From an uncultured bacterium (GTDB taxonomy: Bacteria; Verrucomicrobiota; Kiritimatiellia; RFP12; UBA1067): a stretch of DNA of 6,601 nt. The notes below the pieces were generated by a model. That model saw only the letters and a program-made list of their open reading frames with translations, had not been told where the DNA came from and ran no database searches. Within the stretch, counting starts at the first letter, position 1. The number at the start of each line of letters is the position of its first letter. Made by a program: the position numbers and the translations under genes. The stretch covers positions 1 to 6,601 of the forward strand of contig CAMIVJ010000160.1 of assembly GCA_946401765.1 (NCBI GenBank), in the 5' to 3' direction. This document shows, piece after piece, positions 1-6,524 of the stretch.

Positions 1-2075
1 GTCGTCCAGCTGCGGGCGGACCATGTGGTGAACGCGCTCGGCCCCTCAATCGGACGCATCGCGTTCCATATCGTGATCTGGTAGTAGAGGAAGCCGTCCG
101 GACGCATCCGCGTGGTCATTGCGCCCATCAAAAGCCGCCCTTCTATCGCCTCGTGCTCCACGAACATGTTCGCGTGAGGCGCGTGCGGCCCGCAGCAGAT
201 GTACCACCACACCTGCCGCCCCTCGGCGCGCGCCTTCGCGGCCTTCTCCGGAACGAAGCGCGGCGTGAGCGGCGTGAACCAGTCCATGCACCCCAGCTCC
301 GTTCCCACGCCGTACTCGTGGTCGTACGCAGTCGTGAAGATCGGCACGCCGGGGAATTCGGCCTTCAGAACCTCCACGGAGCGGCGTATCTGCGCGAAAA
401 GATGCTTCGGCGCCTCGTCGCATCCGTAGATGTACGCGTATTTTTCAAGGCCTAGCTCCTTCGCGCGGCGCCAGTTGGCCTTCAGGCGCGGCAGCGTCTT
501 CGCGCGCCACTCCGCCTCGGCGTTGGGGTTTGTGCCCATGGGGCCCCAGTAGCCGAGGTTGAAGTATCCGGGGCGGCCCTGCTCATTGAGGCGGGAAAGC
601 ACATCGAAGCGGGGCTGGCCGCCTCTGCCGTCGTCATTGTGGTAGAGATTGTCCATCGTGATGTAGTAGTCGGCAAGGAAGTCGCCCCATTCGAGCCTAT
701 GCCGGCTCCAGACGTTCACGGGCGATTCGGGGCTTTCACGCACGCGGCGCGCCGCCTCAAGGCCGCCCTTCTGCTCAAGCTGCGTGTTGGGAGCCGGCGC
801 GAAAGTTATCGCGAGCGGCAGAGGGCTCTTCGCGGGCACAGAGAAGTTGTTCACGCGCACGGTGAAAGGCACCTTCACAGAGGACACATTGTCGGCCGAG
901 ACCACGAGCTCGCCGGAATAGAGGCCCGCAGGCTGGTCCGCCGGACACGTCACTCGCACCCAGAAGCTCTGCGCGTCGCGTCCCTTGACGTCCGTGGCGT
1001 GCAGATATTCGAGAATGGAATCCGGCCACCAGCCTAGAGACGGCTTCTCCAGCTTGCGGCAGTATCCTACGGCGTTTTTGCAGCTCACCGCATGGCCCAC
1101 CTTGTACGGCGGCGGGTTCGTGGTCTCCACATAGCCAGTCACCACGCAGGCGACGCTGGAAGCTGGCAGCACATAGCCGCCCTTCTCCATGTTCTTCAGA
1201 GTCGAACACTCAACGCGCACGTTCTTCAGGTCCGCGTCGCCCGGTGCCACTATGATCTGCAGGCTCTCCTTCTCGCGGCGCGCGAGGCGGATGTGGGCGC
1301 GCACTGCAGGATCGGCAGAGAATGCGGCACGCGGGCGCACCTTCGTCATCGACGAGGCCACGCCCACGCACATGCGCGTCGTATCCTGTCCGGCCCGCGT
1401 GCATGCGTCGCGGAATCGCCAGTAGCTTTCGTCGTGCTCTCTATCGCCGCGCATCGCGGCGCACTCGCGCTCCGCCTCAGCAACACGAGCCGACATCATC
1501 GGCAGTATGTCGCGCGAAACGCCCCGTCCTTCCGGCTCTGGCGCGGGTTCTCCCGGCTTGAGCAGCGTCACGCGGTCGAGGTACACGTCGAACGCGAACG
1601 GCTTGTCGGTGAAGAAATGCACTCGCGCGATCTCCTTCGGGTTCGTCGTCTTGGGCCATTTTTTGAGCGGCACTATCCACTGCATGTACCCATGCGAGGG
1701 CAGGCGAGTGGTCGCATGAAGGCCGTTCTGTATGCGGCCTTCCGCGCCGGCGATGAACGTGGAGAAGGAGGCGCCGCCTTCGGCGAGATTGACGATGTCC
1801 ACGGCCATGCGGTCGTATTTCGTCCAGTCTGCAACAGATGTCTCCAGCGTGAAGCTGGGCCATTCGTCAAGGCCCTGCCGCCATGGCGTGCACGTCCAGT
1901 GGAGCGCATTTGTGCCGTGCGTCGAGTAGCGGCTTTCCACGGCAAACGAACGGCTTGAGTTCTTGCCGTTTGGCGCACAGGCGATCTCCTGCTGCGTCTC
2001 GAAGTCAAAGAGCGTCACGGCGCCGTGTGCCGCCAGCGCGCATGCAGCCAGTGCAGAAATGAATGCCGATTTCAT
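1..2075 (-). CDS. Secreted glycoside hydrolase 123 / DUF4091-like protein, 3' end cut by the window edge
   Basis: I translated 691 codons from the ATG at 2073-2075 with no stop before the window edge, so the C-terminus is missing. A GGAGGAG at 2081-2087 fixes the start. Residues 1-19 look like a Sec signal peptide (MKSAFISALAACALAAHG). About 20-175 resembles a beta-sandwich carbohydrate-binding module (opens LFDFE, ends DVYLDRVTLL). About 185-235 is a charged helical linker. About 245-410 resembles the beta-sandwich domain that precedes the catalytic barrel in GH123/DUF4091 proteins. The barrel follows, with the strand YAYIYGCDEAP holding an Asp-Glu pair at 553-554. In characterised GH123 beta-N-acetylgalactosaminidases an adjacent Asp-Glu does substrate-assisted catalysis: Asp holds the 2-acetamido group and Glu is the general acid. 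Later aromatic stretches (VWWYICCGP, 622-630; GFLYYQITIWNAM, 661-673) are typical of the family. Likely an exported hydrolase for GalNAc-containing glycans; the substrate is inferred, and many DUF4091 proteins are untested. It has its own promoter at 2098-2126. Confidence 0.85.
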   Translation of the reverse strand, partial: MKSAFISALAACALAAHGAVTLFDFETQQEIACAPNGKNSSRSFAVESRYSTHGTNALHWTCTPWRQGLDEWPSFTLETSVADWTKYDRMAVDIVNLAEGGASFSTFIAGAEGRIQNGLHATTRLPSHGYMQWIVPLKKWPKTTNPKEIARVHFFTDKPFAFDVYLDRVTLLKPGEPAPEPEGRGVSRDILPMMSARVAEAERECAAMRGDREHDESYWRFRDACTRAGQDTTRMCVGVASSMTKVRPRAAFSADPAVRAHIRLARREKESLQIIVAPGDADLKNVRVECSTLKNMEKGGYVLPASSVACVVTGYVETTNPPPYKVGHAVSCKNAVGYCRKLEKPSLGWWPDSILEYLHATDVKGRDAQSFWVRVTCPADQPAGLYSGELVVSADNVSSVKVPFTVRVNNFSVPAKSPLPLAITFAPAPNTQLEQKGGLEAARRVRESPESPVNVWSRHRLEWGDFLADYYITMDNLYHNDDGRGGQPRFDVLSRLNEQGRPGYFNLGYWGPMGTNPNAEAEWRAKTLPRLKANWRRAKELGLEKYAYIYGCDEAPKHLFAQIRRSVEVLKAEFPGVPIFTTAYDHEYGVGTELGCMDWFTPLTPRFVPEKAAKARAEGRQVWWYICCGPHAPHANMFVEHEAIEGRLLMGAMTTRMRPDGFLYYQITIWNAMRPIEGPSAFTTWSARSWT

Positions 2076-2097
2076 GATGTCTCCTCCATGTGCCATT

Positions 2098-2126
2098 ATG
2101 ATACCATTTTCTATTCGCCTTTTCAA
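2098..2126 (-). promoter_or_regulatory. Sigma70-like promoter of the GH123-type gene
   Basis: Reading the minus strand, the -35 is TTGAAA (2121-2126, 5 of 6 to consensus), the spacer is 17 bp, and the -10 is TATCAT (2098-2103, 5 of 6), preceded by TGG, an extended -10 element. The -35 contains the TGA stop of the phosphoesterase remnant upstream. Transcription should start near 2091, giving a leader of about 16 nt that is mostly the ribosome binding site. Confidence 0.65.
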
Positions 2127-2199
2127 CGGAGCAGCAGAACCGTGGCGGGCGACACCTTCGAGACGAGCGAATAGTTGCGCGCCACGACCGCGCCTGAGG
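2123..2199 (-). repeat. Direct repeat, left copy (3' end of phosphoesterase remnant)
   Basis: This 77-bp stretch matches 6525-6601 in the same orientation at 72 of 77 positions. Positions 2145-2199 are identical to 6547-6601 (55 bp). All five differences are third-codon, synonymous changes within the last eight sense codons. Similarity ends at the stop codon: the following intergenic sequences are unrelated. Confidence 0.95.
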
Positions 2200-2693
2200 C
2201 GTTGTACGCCACGAACGACACGCAGTTAGGCTCGCCTTCGCAGGCGGTGAGCGCGCCCGGCGGAATGACGGCGCTGAACTCCCCTCCCGCCACGGGAACG
2301 CGCTCCGCCACGCGAATGCCGTTCACGTAGCATGAAACCGATGCGACTGCGGCGTTTCCGCACGCAAACCGCGCGCGCAGCGTCCGCCCCGAATAGACCG
2401 TGCCGTTCGAGTTCAGCCCGTCGAACGCAATCGGCAGCGCCGCCGCGCTTGAGCTGCTCGATGCGGCCCGTGTTGGCGATGTCGCCAGCCACCAGCACCC
2501 CGTCGGCGCCGCCGTCGCGAAAATACGCGAGCGCCTTGAGGAAGGTGTCTTCGTCGCCAGGGCGCTCAAGGTGCACGTCGCTCAATACGCCGAACGTCAC
2601 GTTCGGCGCGCCGCCCGCGCGGCCCGCGAAGGCTCGCGCGCTTGCCGCCGCGGCCGCATTGGCGATGAACGCCCTTCTCGATAGATTGAACAT
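2123..2693 (-). pseudogene. Tat-exported metallophosphoesterase, internally deleted and frameshifted
   Basis: The ATG at 2691-2693 follows a GGAG at usual spacing. The frame reads MFNLSRRAFIANAAAAASAR, a twin-arginine signal (SRRAF at 5-9). It continues with LSDVHLE (Asp39-x-His41) and VLVAGDIAN (Gly70-Asp71...Asn74), the first two metal-binding motifs of calcineurin-like phosphoesterases, and makes sense through IEQLK (residue 82, about 2448). The later motifs (GNHD/E, the lone His, GHxH) are absent. From about 2437 sense resumes in another frame, starting LPIAFDGLNSNG and ending PATVLLLR at the TGA at 2123-2125. That part is a roughly 104-residue beta-rich C-terminal domain. The join lies in the GC-rich stretch 2437-2450. 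The simplest reading is an out-of-frame deletion removing most of the catalytic domain. Alternatives are an assembly collapse between this gene and the similar one at 6525, or a sequencing indel; an indel alone cannot explain the missing motifs. No active enzyme is expected. The C-terminus matches the gene at 6525-6601. Confidence 0.8.
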
Positions 2694-2722
2694 CTTTTTT
2701 TCTCCATTTCTTCGACACGTCT

Positions 2723-2751
2723 ATTATCCCATATCCACGCGCATGAGACAA
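2723..2751 (-). promoter_or_regulatory. Sigma70-like promoter of the phosphoesterase remnant
   Basis: On the minus strand: -35 TTGTCT (2746-2751, 4 of 6), a 17-bp spacer, and -10 GATAAT (2723-2728, 5 of 6) preceded by TGG, an extended -10. The start of transcription is expected near 2716, about 23 nt before the ATG at 2693. The promoter begins 35 bp after the response-regulator stop, so the remnant is probably still transcribed. Confidence 0.65.
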
Positions 2752-2786
2752 GCGGATTATGCAAAACGTGCCGAAGATGTCGGGAT

Positions 2787-3482
2787 TCACGAATAGGAGT
2801 AACCGACGCCGTGTACCGTGCGGATCGCGGACGCGTCGCCGCCCACCCGCTCAAGCTTGCGGCGCAGGTTCACAAGATGCTGGTCAAGCGTCCGCGTGGT
2901 GCCGTAGTACGACGTTCCCCACACTACGTCAAGCAGCGTGTCGCGCGACATAACCTCGCCTCTATGCTCCGCAAGAGCCCGCATGAGGCGCATCTCCAGC
3001 TCAGTCACCGCAGCCGATCCCGCACGCCCCTCCAGCGTGTACCGCCTAACGCTCGCCATCGCCCCGCAGAACTCGAAATCCGCACCTGCCGCCAAAGCCG
3101 GCACTTCGGACTCTCCTGTTCGCCTGAGCAGCGCAGCAACCCTCGCCAGCAGTTCCCTAGCCCCAAACGGCTTCGTCACGTAGTCGTCCGCGCCAAGCTC
3201 CAGCCCCACCACCTTGTCAATCTCCTCGCCCTTTGCGGAAAGCATCAGCACGGCCACACGCCCCTCCGACGCACGTATCTCGCGGCAGACGTCATATCCG
3301 CTCTTTCCAGGCATCATCACATCCAGCACCACAAGGTCGAACGGCTTCTCCGCGCCTCGCCACGCCGCAAGCGCAGCCGTGCCGTCCGCAGCCGTCTTCA
3401 CTTCATAACCCTCCCCGCAGAGAAGGTCTCTGACCGTGTCGCGGATGTCCGCGTCATCCTCGGCAACGAGTATTCTCTTCAT
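2787..3482 (-). CDS. OmpR/PhoB-family response regulator
   Basis: This is a 231-residue DNA-binding response regulator, the normal length for the family. The receiver domain (about 3-118) has the acidic pocket Glu8-Asp9-Asp10, phospho-acceptor Asp54 in VVLDVMMPGKSG, Ser82 at the switch Ser/Thr position (LSAKG), Tyr101 and Lys104-Pro105-Phe106. A linker of about 17 residues leads to a winged-helix domain (about 135-231), with TELEMRLMRAL at 160-170, the recognition-helix region RTLDQHLVNLRRKL at 197-210, and the wing RTVHGVGY at 221-228. All key residues are present, so it should accept phosphate and bind direct-repeat DNA. The ATG lies 2 bp after the kinase stop. Its ribosome binding site, GGAGG, sits across the kinase stop region 7 nt or so upstream, so translation is probably coupled. 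The partner kinase is almost certainly the adjacent gene. Target genes are unknown; the 11-bp repeats at 6398-6430 in the operon leader are the best local candidate site. Confidence 0.96.
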   Translation of the reverse strand: MKRILVAEDDADIRDTVRDLLCGEGYEVKTAADGTAALAAWRGAEKPFDLVVLDVMMPGKSGYDVCREIRASEGRVAVLMLSAKGEEIDKVVGLELGADDYVTKPFGARELLARVAALLRRTGESEVPALAAGADFEFCGAMASVRRYTLEGRAGSAAVTELEMRLMRALAEHRGEVMSRDTLLDVVWGTSYYGTTRTLDQHLVNLRRKLERVGGDASAIRTVHGVGYSYS

Positions 3483-3484
3483 CT

Positions 3485-4984
3485 TCAGCCTCCAAAACTC
3501 AACCTGAACTCGGCTCCACCTCCGTCGCGGGCGGCGCAGACAAGCCTTCCGCCCATTCCCTCCGCGAGCCTGCGGGCAATGGAGAGCCCAAGACCGCTTC
3601 CCGAAGACTTCGCGGCGAGCGAGTCGTCACATCTGTAGAACCTTTCGAACACGCGCTCCCTGTCTCGTCCGGGAACGCCCGGCCCCCTGTCTGCCACGAC
3701 GATCGTGCCATCGGCCGTAACGGAGACGTCCAGTCGCCCTCCGCACGCCGCGTATTTGACGGCGTTGTCGATCAGGTTGACCACTATCTGGCTTACGGCG
3801 TCCGCATCGACCCGGCGCACGACCGGCTCTACGCATAGCTCTACAGAAAGCTCCATCCCCGCAGCCGCCACACGAGAGCGCTGCGACTCCGCCGCATCGC
3901 GCGCCACGGCGTTCAGATCGGCGTCGGCAAAGTCGTACTTCCTGCGGTTCTGCTCAAGCCGCCCGAAGTCAAGCACGTTGTCAACCAAGCGCGAAAGCCG
4001 CGACGACTCCCTTGAGATGACGCCCAGATAGCGCGCCCGCGCCTCGTCGTCCTTCGCGCGTCCTTCGCTCAGCATGTCGGCGCAGAGGCGTATCGACGTG
4101 AGCGGCGTCTTCAGCTCGTGCGAGACGTTGGACACGAAGGACGTCTTGCGCTCGGAATCGAGCCGTTCACGGCGTGCTTCTACTACAAGCATAGCCGTGC
4201 CAGCGGCGAGAAGCGCAAGCAGAAGCAGGCCAACTGCCACCACCAAGAACGCCATAAAGCCTCCCGCGCGCTCCTCCGGCCCGGTGACACGCCACAGAGC
4301 GAGCGAACGATGCGGCAGCACGGACGAAAGCGGGAACACGACTTCAGGCGCCTCCTTTTCCGGCGTGGCACCGGTCTTGAACAGCGCTTTGCCCGCGCCG
4401 TCACGCAGTTCAAGCGTGAAAGCGCCTCCGGCAGCGTCGTGCAGGGCCGACGGGAACTCCGCGAGAAACGCGACCGTCTCCAGCTCCGCGCCTACCACGC
4501 TCCCGTCCGCCGCCCTGCGCCAGCCAACGAACGAAAGCCTGTCCCCCTCGAACCACGACCGCCATTCGACGCAATCTCCCGCCCCCTTGAACCCCTCGTC
4601 GAAGAGCGTCACGTACCGCGCGAGGAAACGCCGCTCCTCCTGGGTGGCGCCGCGGTCGTCCGGGAATACAACGCCGCGCCCCGCAACCCAGCGGAACGCA
4701 TTGCGCACATACGGCTCGCGGCGCGACATCTCCGCCAGAGCGGCGGCGGACGGCCTCGCGGCCACGGACGCCACCGCCGTCTCAGCCGAGTGCTTCGCCC
4801 GCTCCACGCAGGCGGCAAGCCGCGCCTCCACGCGACTCCCCACAAGCGCAGCCTCGTGCGCCGCCGCTCGCTCGAACATCCGCCTGGCCTCGCCGCGGAA
4901 CGACCATGCCGCCGCCCACGCAAGAACGAGCGCGGGGACGGCAAGCATGGCCACTGCGGCCGGCTGGCGGAATCTTCGATTCAT
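3485..4984 (-). CDS. Membrane sensor histidine kinase with a large extracytoplasmic domain
   Basis: This 499-residue protein has two membrane segments (about 8-28 and 243-268) enclosing about 214 residues outside the membrane. I cannot assign that sensor region to a named family. It contains PYVRNAFRWV (91-100), VVFPDD (105-110) and WRSWFEGDRLSFVGW (141-155), which suggest a PAS/Cache-like fold. No HAMP domain fits: only about 10 residues separate the second membrane segment from the dimerisation domain. The HisKA domain has phospho-acceptor His289 in FVSNVSHELKTPLTSIR (283-299). The ATPase domain has the N box NLIDNAVKY (403-411), G1 box DRGPGVP (432-438), F box FERFYR (446-451) and G2 box GSGLGLSIA (462-470). 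It should autophosphorylate on His289 and pass phosphate to Asp54 of the adjacent regulator. The start overlaps the VWA stop as ATGA with no clear ribosome binding site of its own, so translation likely depends on reading of the VWA gene. The input signal is unknown; the exported VWA protein is a candidate partner. Confidence 0.96.
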   Translation of the reverse strand: MNRRFRQPAAVAMLAVPALVLAWAAAWSFRGEARRMFERAAAHEAALVGSRVEARLAACVERAKHSAETAVASVAARPSAAALAEMSRREPYVRNAFRWVAGRGVVFPDDRGATQEERRFLARYVTLFDEGFKGAGDCVEWRSWFEGDRLSFVGWRRAADGSVVGAELETVAFLAEFPSALHDAAGGAFTLELRDGAGKALFKTGATPEKEAPEVVFPLSSVLPHRSLALWRVTGPEERAGGFMAFLVVAVGLLLLALLAAGTAMLVVEARRERLDSERKTSFVSNVSHELKTPLTSIRLCADMLSEGRAKDDEARARYLGVISRESSRLSRLVDNVLDFGRLEQNRRKYDFADADLNAVARDAAESQRSRVAAAGMELSVELCVEPVVRRVDADAVSQIVVNLIDNAVKYAACGGRLDVSVTADGTIVVADRGPGVPGRDRERVFERFYRCDDSLAAKSSGSGLGLSIARRLAEGMGGRLVCAARDGGGAEFRLSFGG

Positions 4985-6309
4985 TTCGACTTGTCAAACT
5001 GCTGGTTACGAAGCTGGAAGCTTGATGTCTTCATCTTCTTGCGCTCGGCGGCGTCATACGAGCCGCTGTTCATGTTTCTGACGTTCTCCATCTGCATATA
5101 GGCGTCGGCGGCAAGGATTCTGTCCCTCCCTATAACGCGCTGAACATCCCTAGAATTGGCGCTGTTCAGCTCAAGAAGATTCTGCGCCGCCTCAAAATCG
5201 CCGCGGTCGGCAAGCCTGAGCGCCTCTTCGGTGCGCATCGCGTTCTCGTTAAGCGCACGCTCGCGCAGCACGCTCTTGTTCACGCTTGCCGCCACTGCCG
5301 CAGGATCAGCCGAATACGTCACGGTTCCAACGCCCGTCACGGTCTTGGAAGCCTCGTTCTTCGGATCGACGTAGGTGACCTCGGCCTTGGCGATCTCGCG
5401 CGCGGAGCCAACCGCGCCAGGCGCTGCGTCGCACTTGACGATCACGTACTTCTCCTGCCCGCCGTAGAGCTGGTTGAGGTCGATGGATACGACGCCGTCA
5501 AGGATGCGCCCGTCGCGCCCAATCAGCGCCACCGGCGTGAAGCCGGTGCGGAAATGGACCTTCAGCGCTACGCGCGTCGCGGCCACTGACAGCACGTCGC
5601 CGAGCTCGCCCGAGAAGATGCGCGGCAGGTCGTTGGACTTCTCAACGAAGTAGCTGTTGCCGTCCGACTTCTGCGAGAGGCGCGTCATGAGATCCTCGTT
5701 GTAGTCAACGCCGAGCCCGACCGTGGAGACCGCGATGCCGTCCTTCATCAGCAGCGCACCGTAGCGGCCCAGCTCCTCGGCTGAAGACGGGCCGACGTTG
5801 GCCTGTCCGTCAGAGAGCAGCAGCACGCGGCTTATCTCGCACTTGCCCTTGAACTTCCTGAGCTCCGCGGCACCAGCCGCAACGCCGGCGAAGAGAGCAG
5901 TGCATCCTCTGGGCTCGATCGACTTGATGCGGGCGATGAGCGCCTCTTTCTCCGTGACGTGCTGCGCGGGAATGACAACCTCGCTGGCGTCGTCATAGGC
6001 TATCACGCTTACGATGTCCTTCGAATCGAGACGCCTTATCGCCTCGCACGCCGCTTCGCGCGCCTTGACGATCTTCTCGCCGTGCATTGACCCGGAGCGG
6101 TCCAGCACGATAGACAGGTTGACGGACGGACGTGTCGCCGCCGCGACCTTGTCCGCAGCAAGAGTGACCTTGACGTACGCGTCGCCGGGCTTGTCGGCGA
6201 GCCGTACCGAGTAGTCAGGCTCCACCCGGCAGCGGATGTCCGCCGCCGCAGTGAACGCCGCAGCCAGCGCCAGGCCAGCGATGATTGTCATTGTATTCTT
6301 CGTCTTCAT
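4981..6309 (-). CDS. Exported von Willebrand factor A domain protein
   Basis: This is a 442-residue protein starting at the ATG at 6307-6309, with AGGA at 6317-6320 seven bases upstream. Residues 1-23 (MKTKNTMTIIAGLALAAAFT plus AAA) form a Sec signal peptide. There is no lipobox and no later membrane segment, so it should be periplasmic or secreted. A short beta-rich part (24-60) precedes the VWA domain (about 62-240). The metal-ion-dependent adhesion site is complete: Asp70-x-Ser72-x-Ser74 (DRSGSM), Thr137 (RGCTALF) and Asp167 (LLLSDGQAN). This permits divalent-cation-dependent ligand binding. Residues about 243-335 look like a beta-sandwich. About 337-410 is helical and repeat-like (RLADRGDFEAAQNLLEL), and the tail 411-442 is polar and basic. 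The layout resembles the broad YfbK-like, COG2304-type VWA family, whose roles are mostly unknown. It is the first gene of the operon and is coupled to the kinase by ATGA. I infer a role as an accessory sensor or ligand-binding partner of the kinase; it might instead act in envelope assembly. Confidence 0.93.
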   Translation of the reverse strand: MKTKNTMTIIAGLALAAAFTAAADIRCRVEPDYSVRLADKPGDAYVKVTLAADKVAAATRPSVNLSIVLDRSGSMHGEKIVKAREAACEAIRRLDSKDIVSVIAYDDASEVVIPAQHVTEKEALIARIKSIEPRGCTALFAGVAAGAAELRKFKGKCEISRVLLLSDGQANVGPSSAEELGRYGALLMKDGIAVSTVGLGVDYNEDLMTRLSQKSDGNSYFVEKSNDLPRIFSGELGDVLSVAATRVALKVHFRTGFTPVALIGRDGRILDGVVSIDLNQLYGGQEKYVIVKCDAAPGAVGSAREIAKAEVTYVDPKNEASKTVTGVGTVTYSADPAAVAASVNKSVLRERALNENAMRTEEALRLADRGDFEAAQNLLELNSANSRDVQRVIGRDRILAADAYMQMENVRNMNSGSYDAAERKKMKTSSFQLRNQQFDKSK

Positions 6310-6329
6310 GGCTTTGTCCTTTCCTTTGC

Positions 6330-6352
6330 GCCTGAGGCCTCTCCGCCCAGGC
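6330..6352 (-). promoter_or_regulatory. Predicted stem-loop in the leader just before the VWA ribosome binding site
   Basis: In the transcript, GCCUGGG (5' arm, 6346-6352) can pair with CC, a bulged U, and CAGGC (3' arm, 6330-6337), enclosing an 8-nt loop: seven pairs with one bulge. It ends 9 nt before the AGGA at 6317-6320. It could modulate translation start or mRNA stability. No run of U follows, so it is not an intrinsic terminator. I paired this by eye, without energy calculation. Confidence 0.3.
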
Positions 6353-6397
6353 ACTGGACATTTAACCAAATTTCGCCACGCAAGTTGTCATGACGAA

Positions 6398-6430
6398 GCA
6401 AAGAGTTTGCAAAGTTTTTGCAAAGTGAAC
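6398..6430 (-). promoter_or_regulatory. Three 11-bp direct repeats, candidate response-regulator binding array
   Basis: GCAAAG on the plus strand (CTTTGC on the minus) starts at 6398, 6409 and 6420, exactly 11 bp apart. The minus-strand units are GTTCACTTTGC, AAAAACTTTGC and AAACTCTTTGC. PhoB/OmpR-family regulators typically bind direct repeats phased at about one helical turn, and the PhoB box is built of 11-bp units. This operon encodes such a regulator. The array lies about 40-75 nt downstream of the expected transcription start, so it would suit autorepression, a roadblock, or a second promoter I cannot see clearly. The rest of the leader (6431-6472 and 6353-6397) shows nothing I can assign beyond a GTCATGAC palindrome at 6387-6394. 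Confidence 0.45.
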
Positions 6431-6478
6431 TCATGCGGCACACTGTCAGAGACTTCCCTTTCATTGCATCTGCGCAAG

Positions 6479-6507
6479 ATTATACATCATTCCTGCAACA
6501 TAGGCAA
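6479..6507 (-). promoter_or_regulatory. Sigma70-like promoter of the VWA-kinase-regulator operon
   Basis: On the minus strand: -35 TTGCCT (6502-6507, 4 of 6), a 17-bp spacer, and a perfect -10 TATAAT (6479-6484). Transcription should start near 6472, leaving a leader of about 163 nt before the ATG at 6309. The -35 is 17 bp downstream of the stop of the right-edge gene. A short tandem repeat (AACCGT at 6513-6518 and 6520-6525) lies just upstream of it. No promoter is evident inside the operon, so the three genes probably share this one. Confidence 0.7.
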
Positions 6508-6524
6508 ACAGAAACCGTTAACCG

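Noticed and set aside
775..1863. Minus-strand frames at 775-1209 and 1477-1863
   Set aside because: They lie in other frames inside the continuous 691-codon GH123-type reading frame and carry no motif.
1092..1958. Plus-strand open frame of 288 codons
   Set aside because: Antisense to the continuous GH123-type frame; the translation is rich in Arg, His and Ala with no domain signal.
2763..2783. Possible terminator after the response regulator
   Set aside because: Only a 4-bp stem (CCGA/TCGG) with four bases before a run of four T; too weak to call.
2811..3638. Plus-strand open frame of 275 codons
   Set aside because: Antisense to the response regulator and kinase end, both of which have complete catalytic motifs.
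4074..5101. Plus-strand open frames of 327 and 335 codons
   Set aside because: They lie antisense to the kinase, have low-complexity Arg/Ser/Ala-rich translations with no recognisable motif, and are the expected effect of GC-rich third positions.
6307..6369. Upstream TTG start for the VWA gene at 6369
   Set aside because: It would put 20 mostly basic residues before the signal peptide and has no ribosome binding site; the ATG at 6309 has AGGA at good spacing.
6370..6393. Second promoter in the leader (ATGACA as -35)
   Set aside because: At 17-bp spacing the -10 would be TGGTTA, a poor match; the better TTAAAT lies 20 bp away.
6406..6424. Two TTTGCAAA palindromes as a dimer operator
   Set aside because: They are contained in the 11-bp repeat array, and the third unit lacks the palindrome, so the direct-repeat reading explains more.
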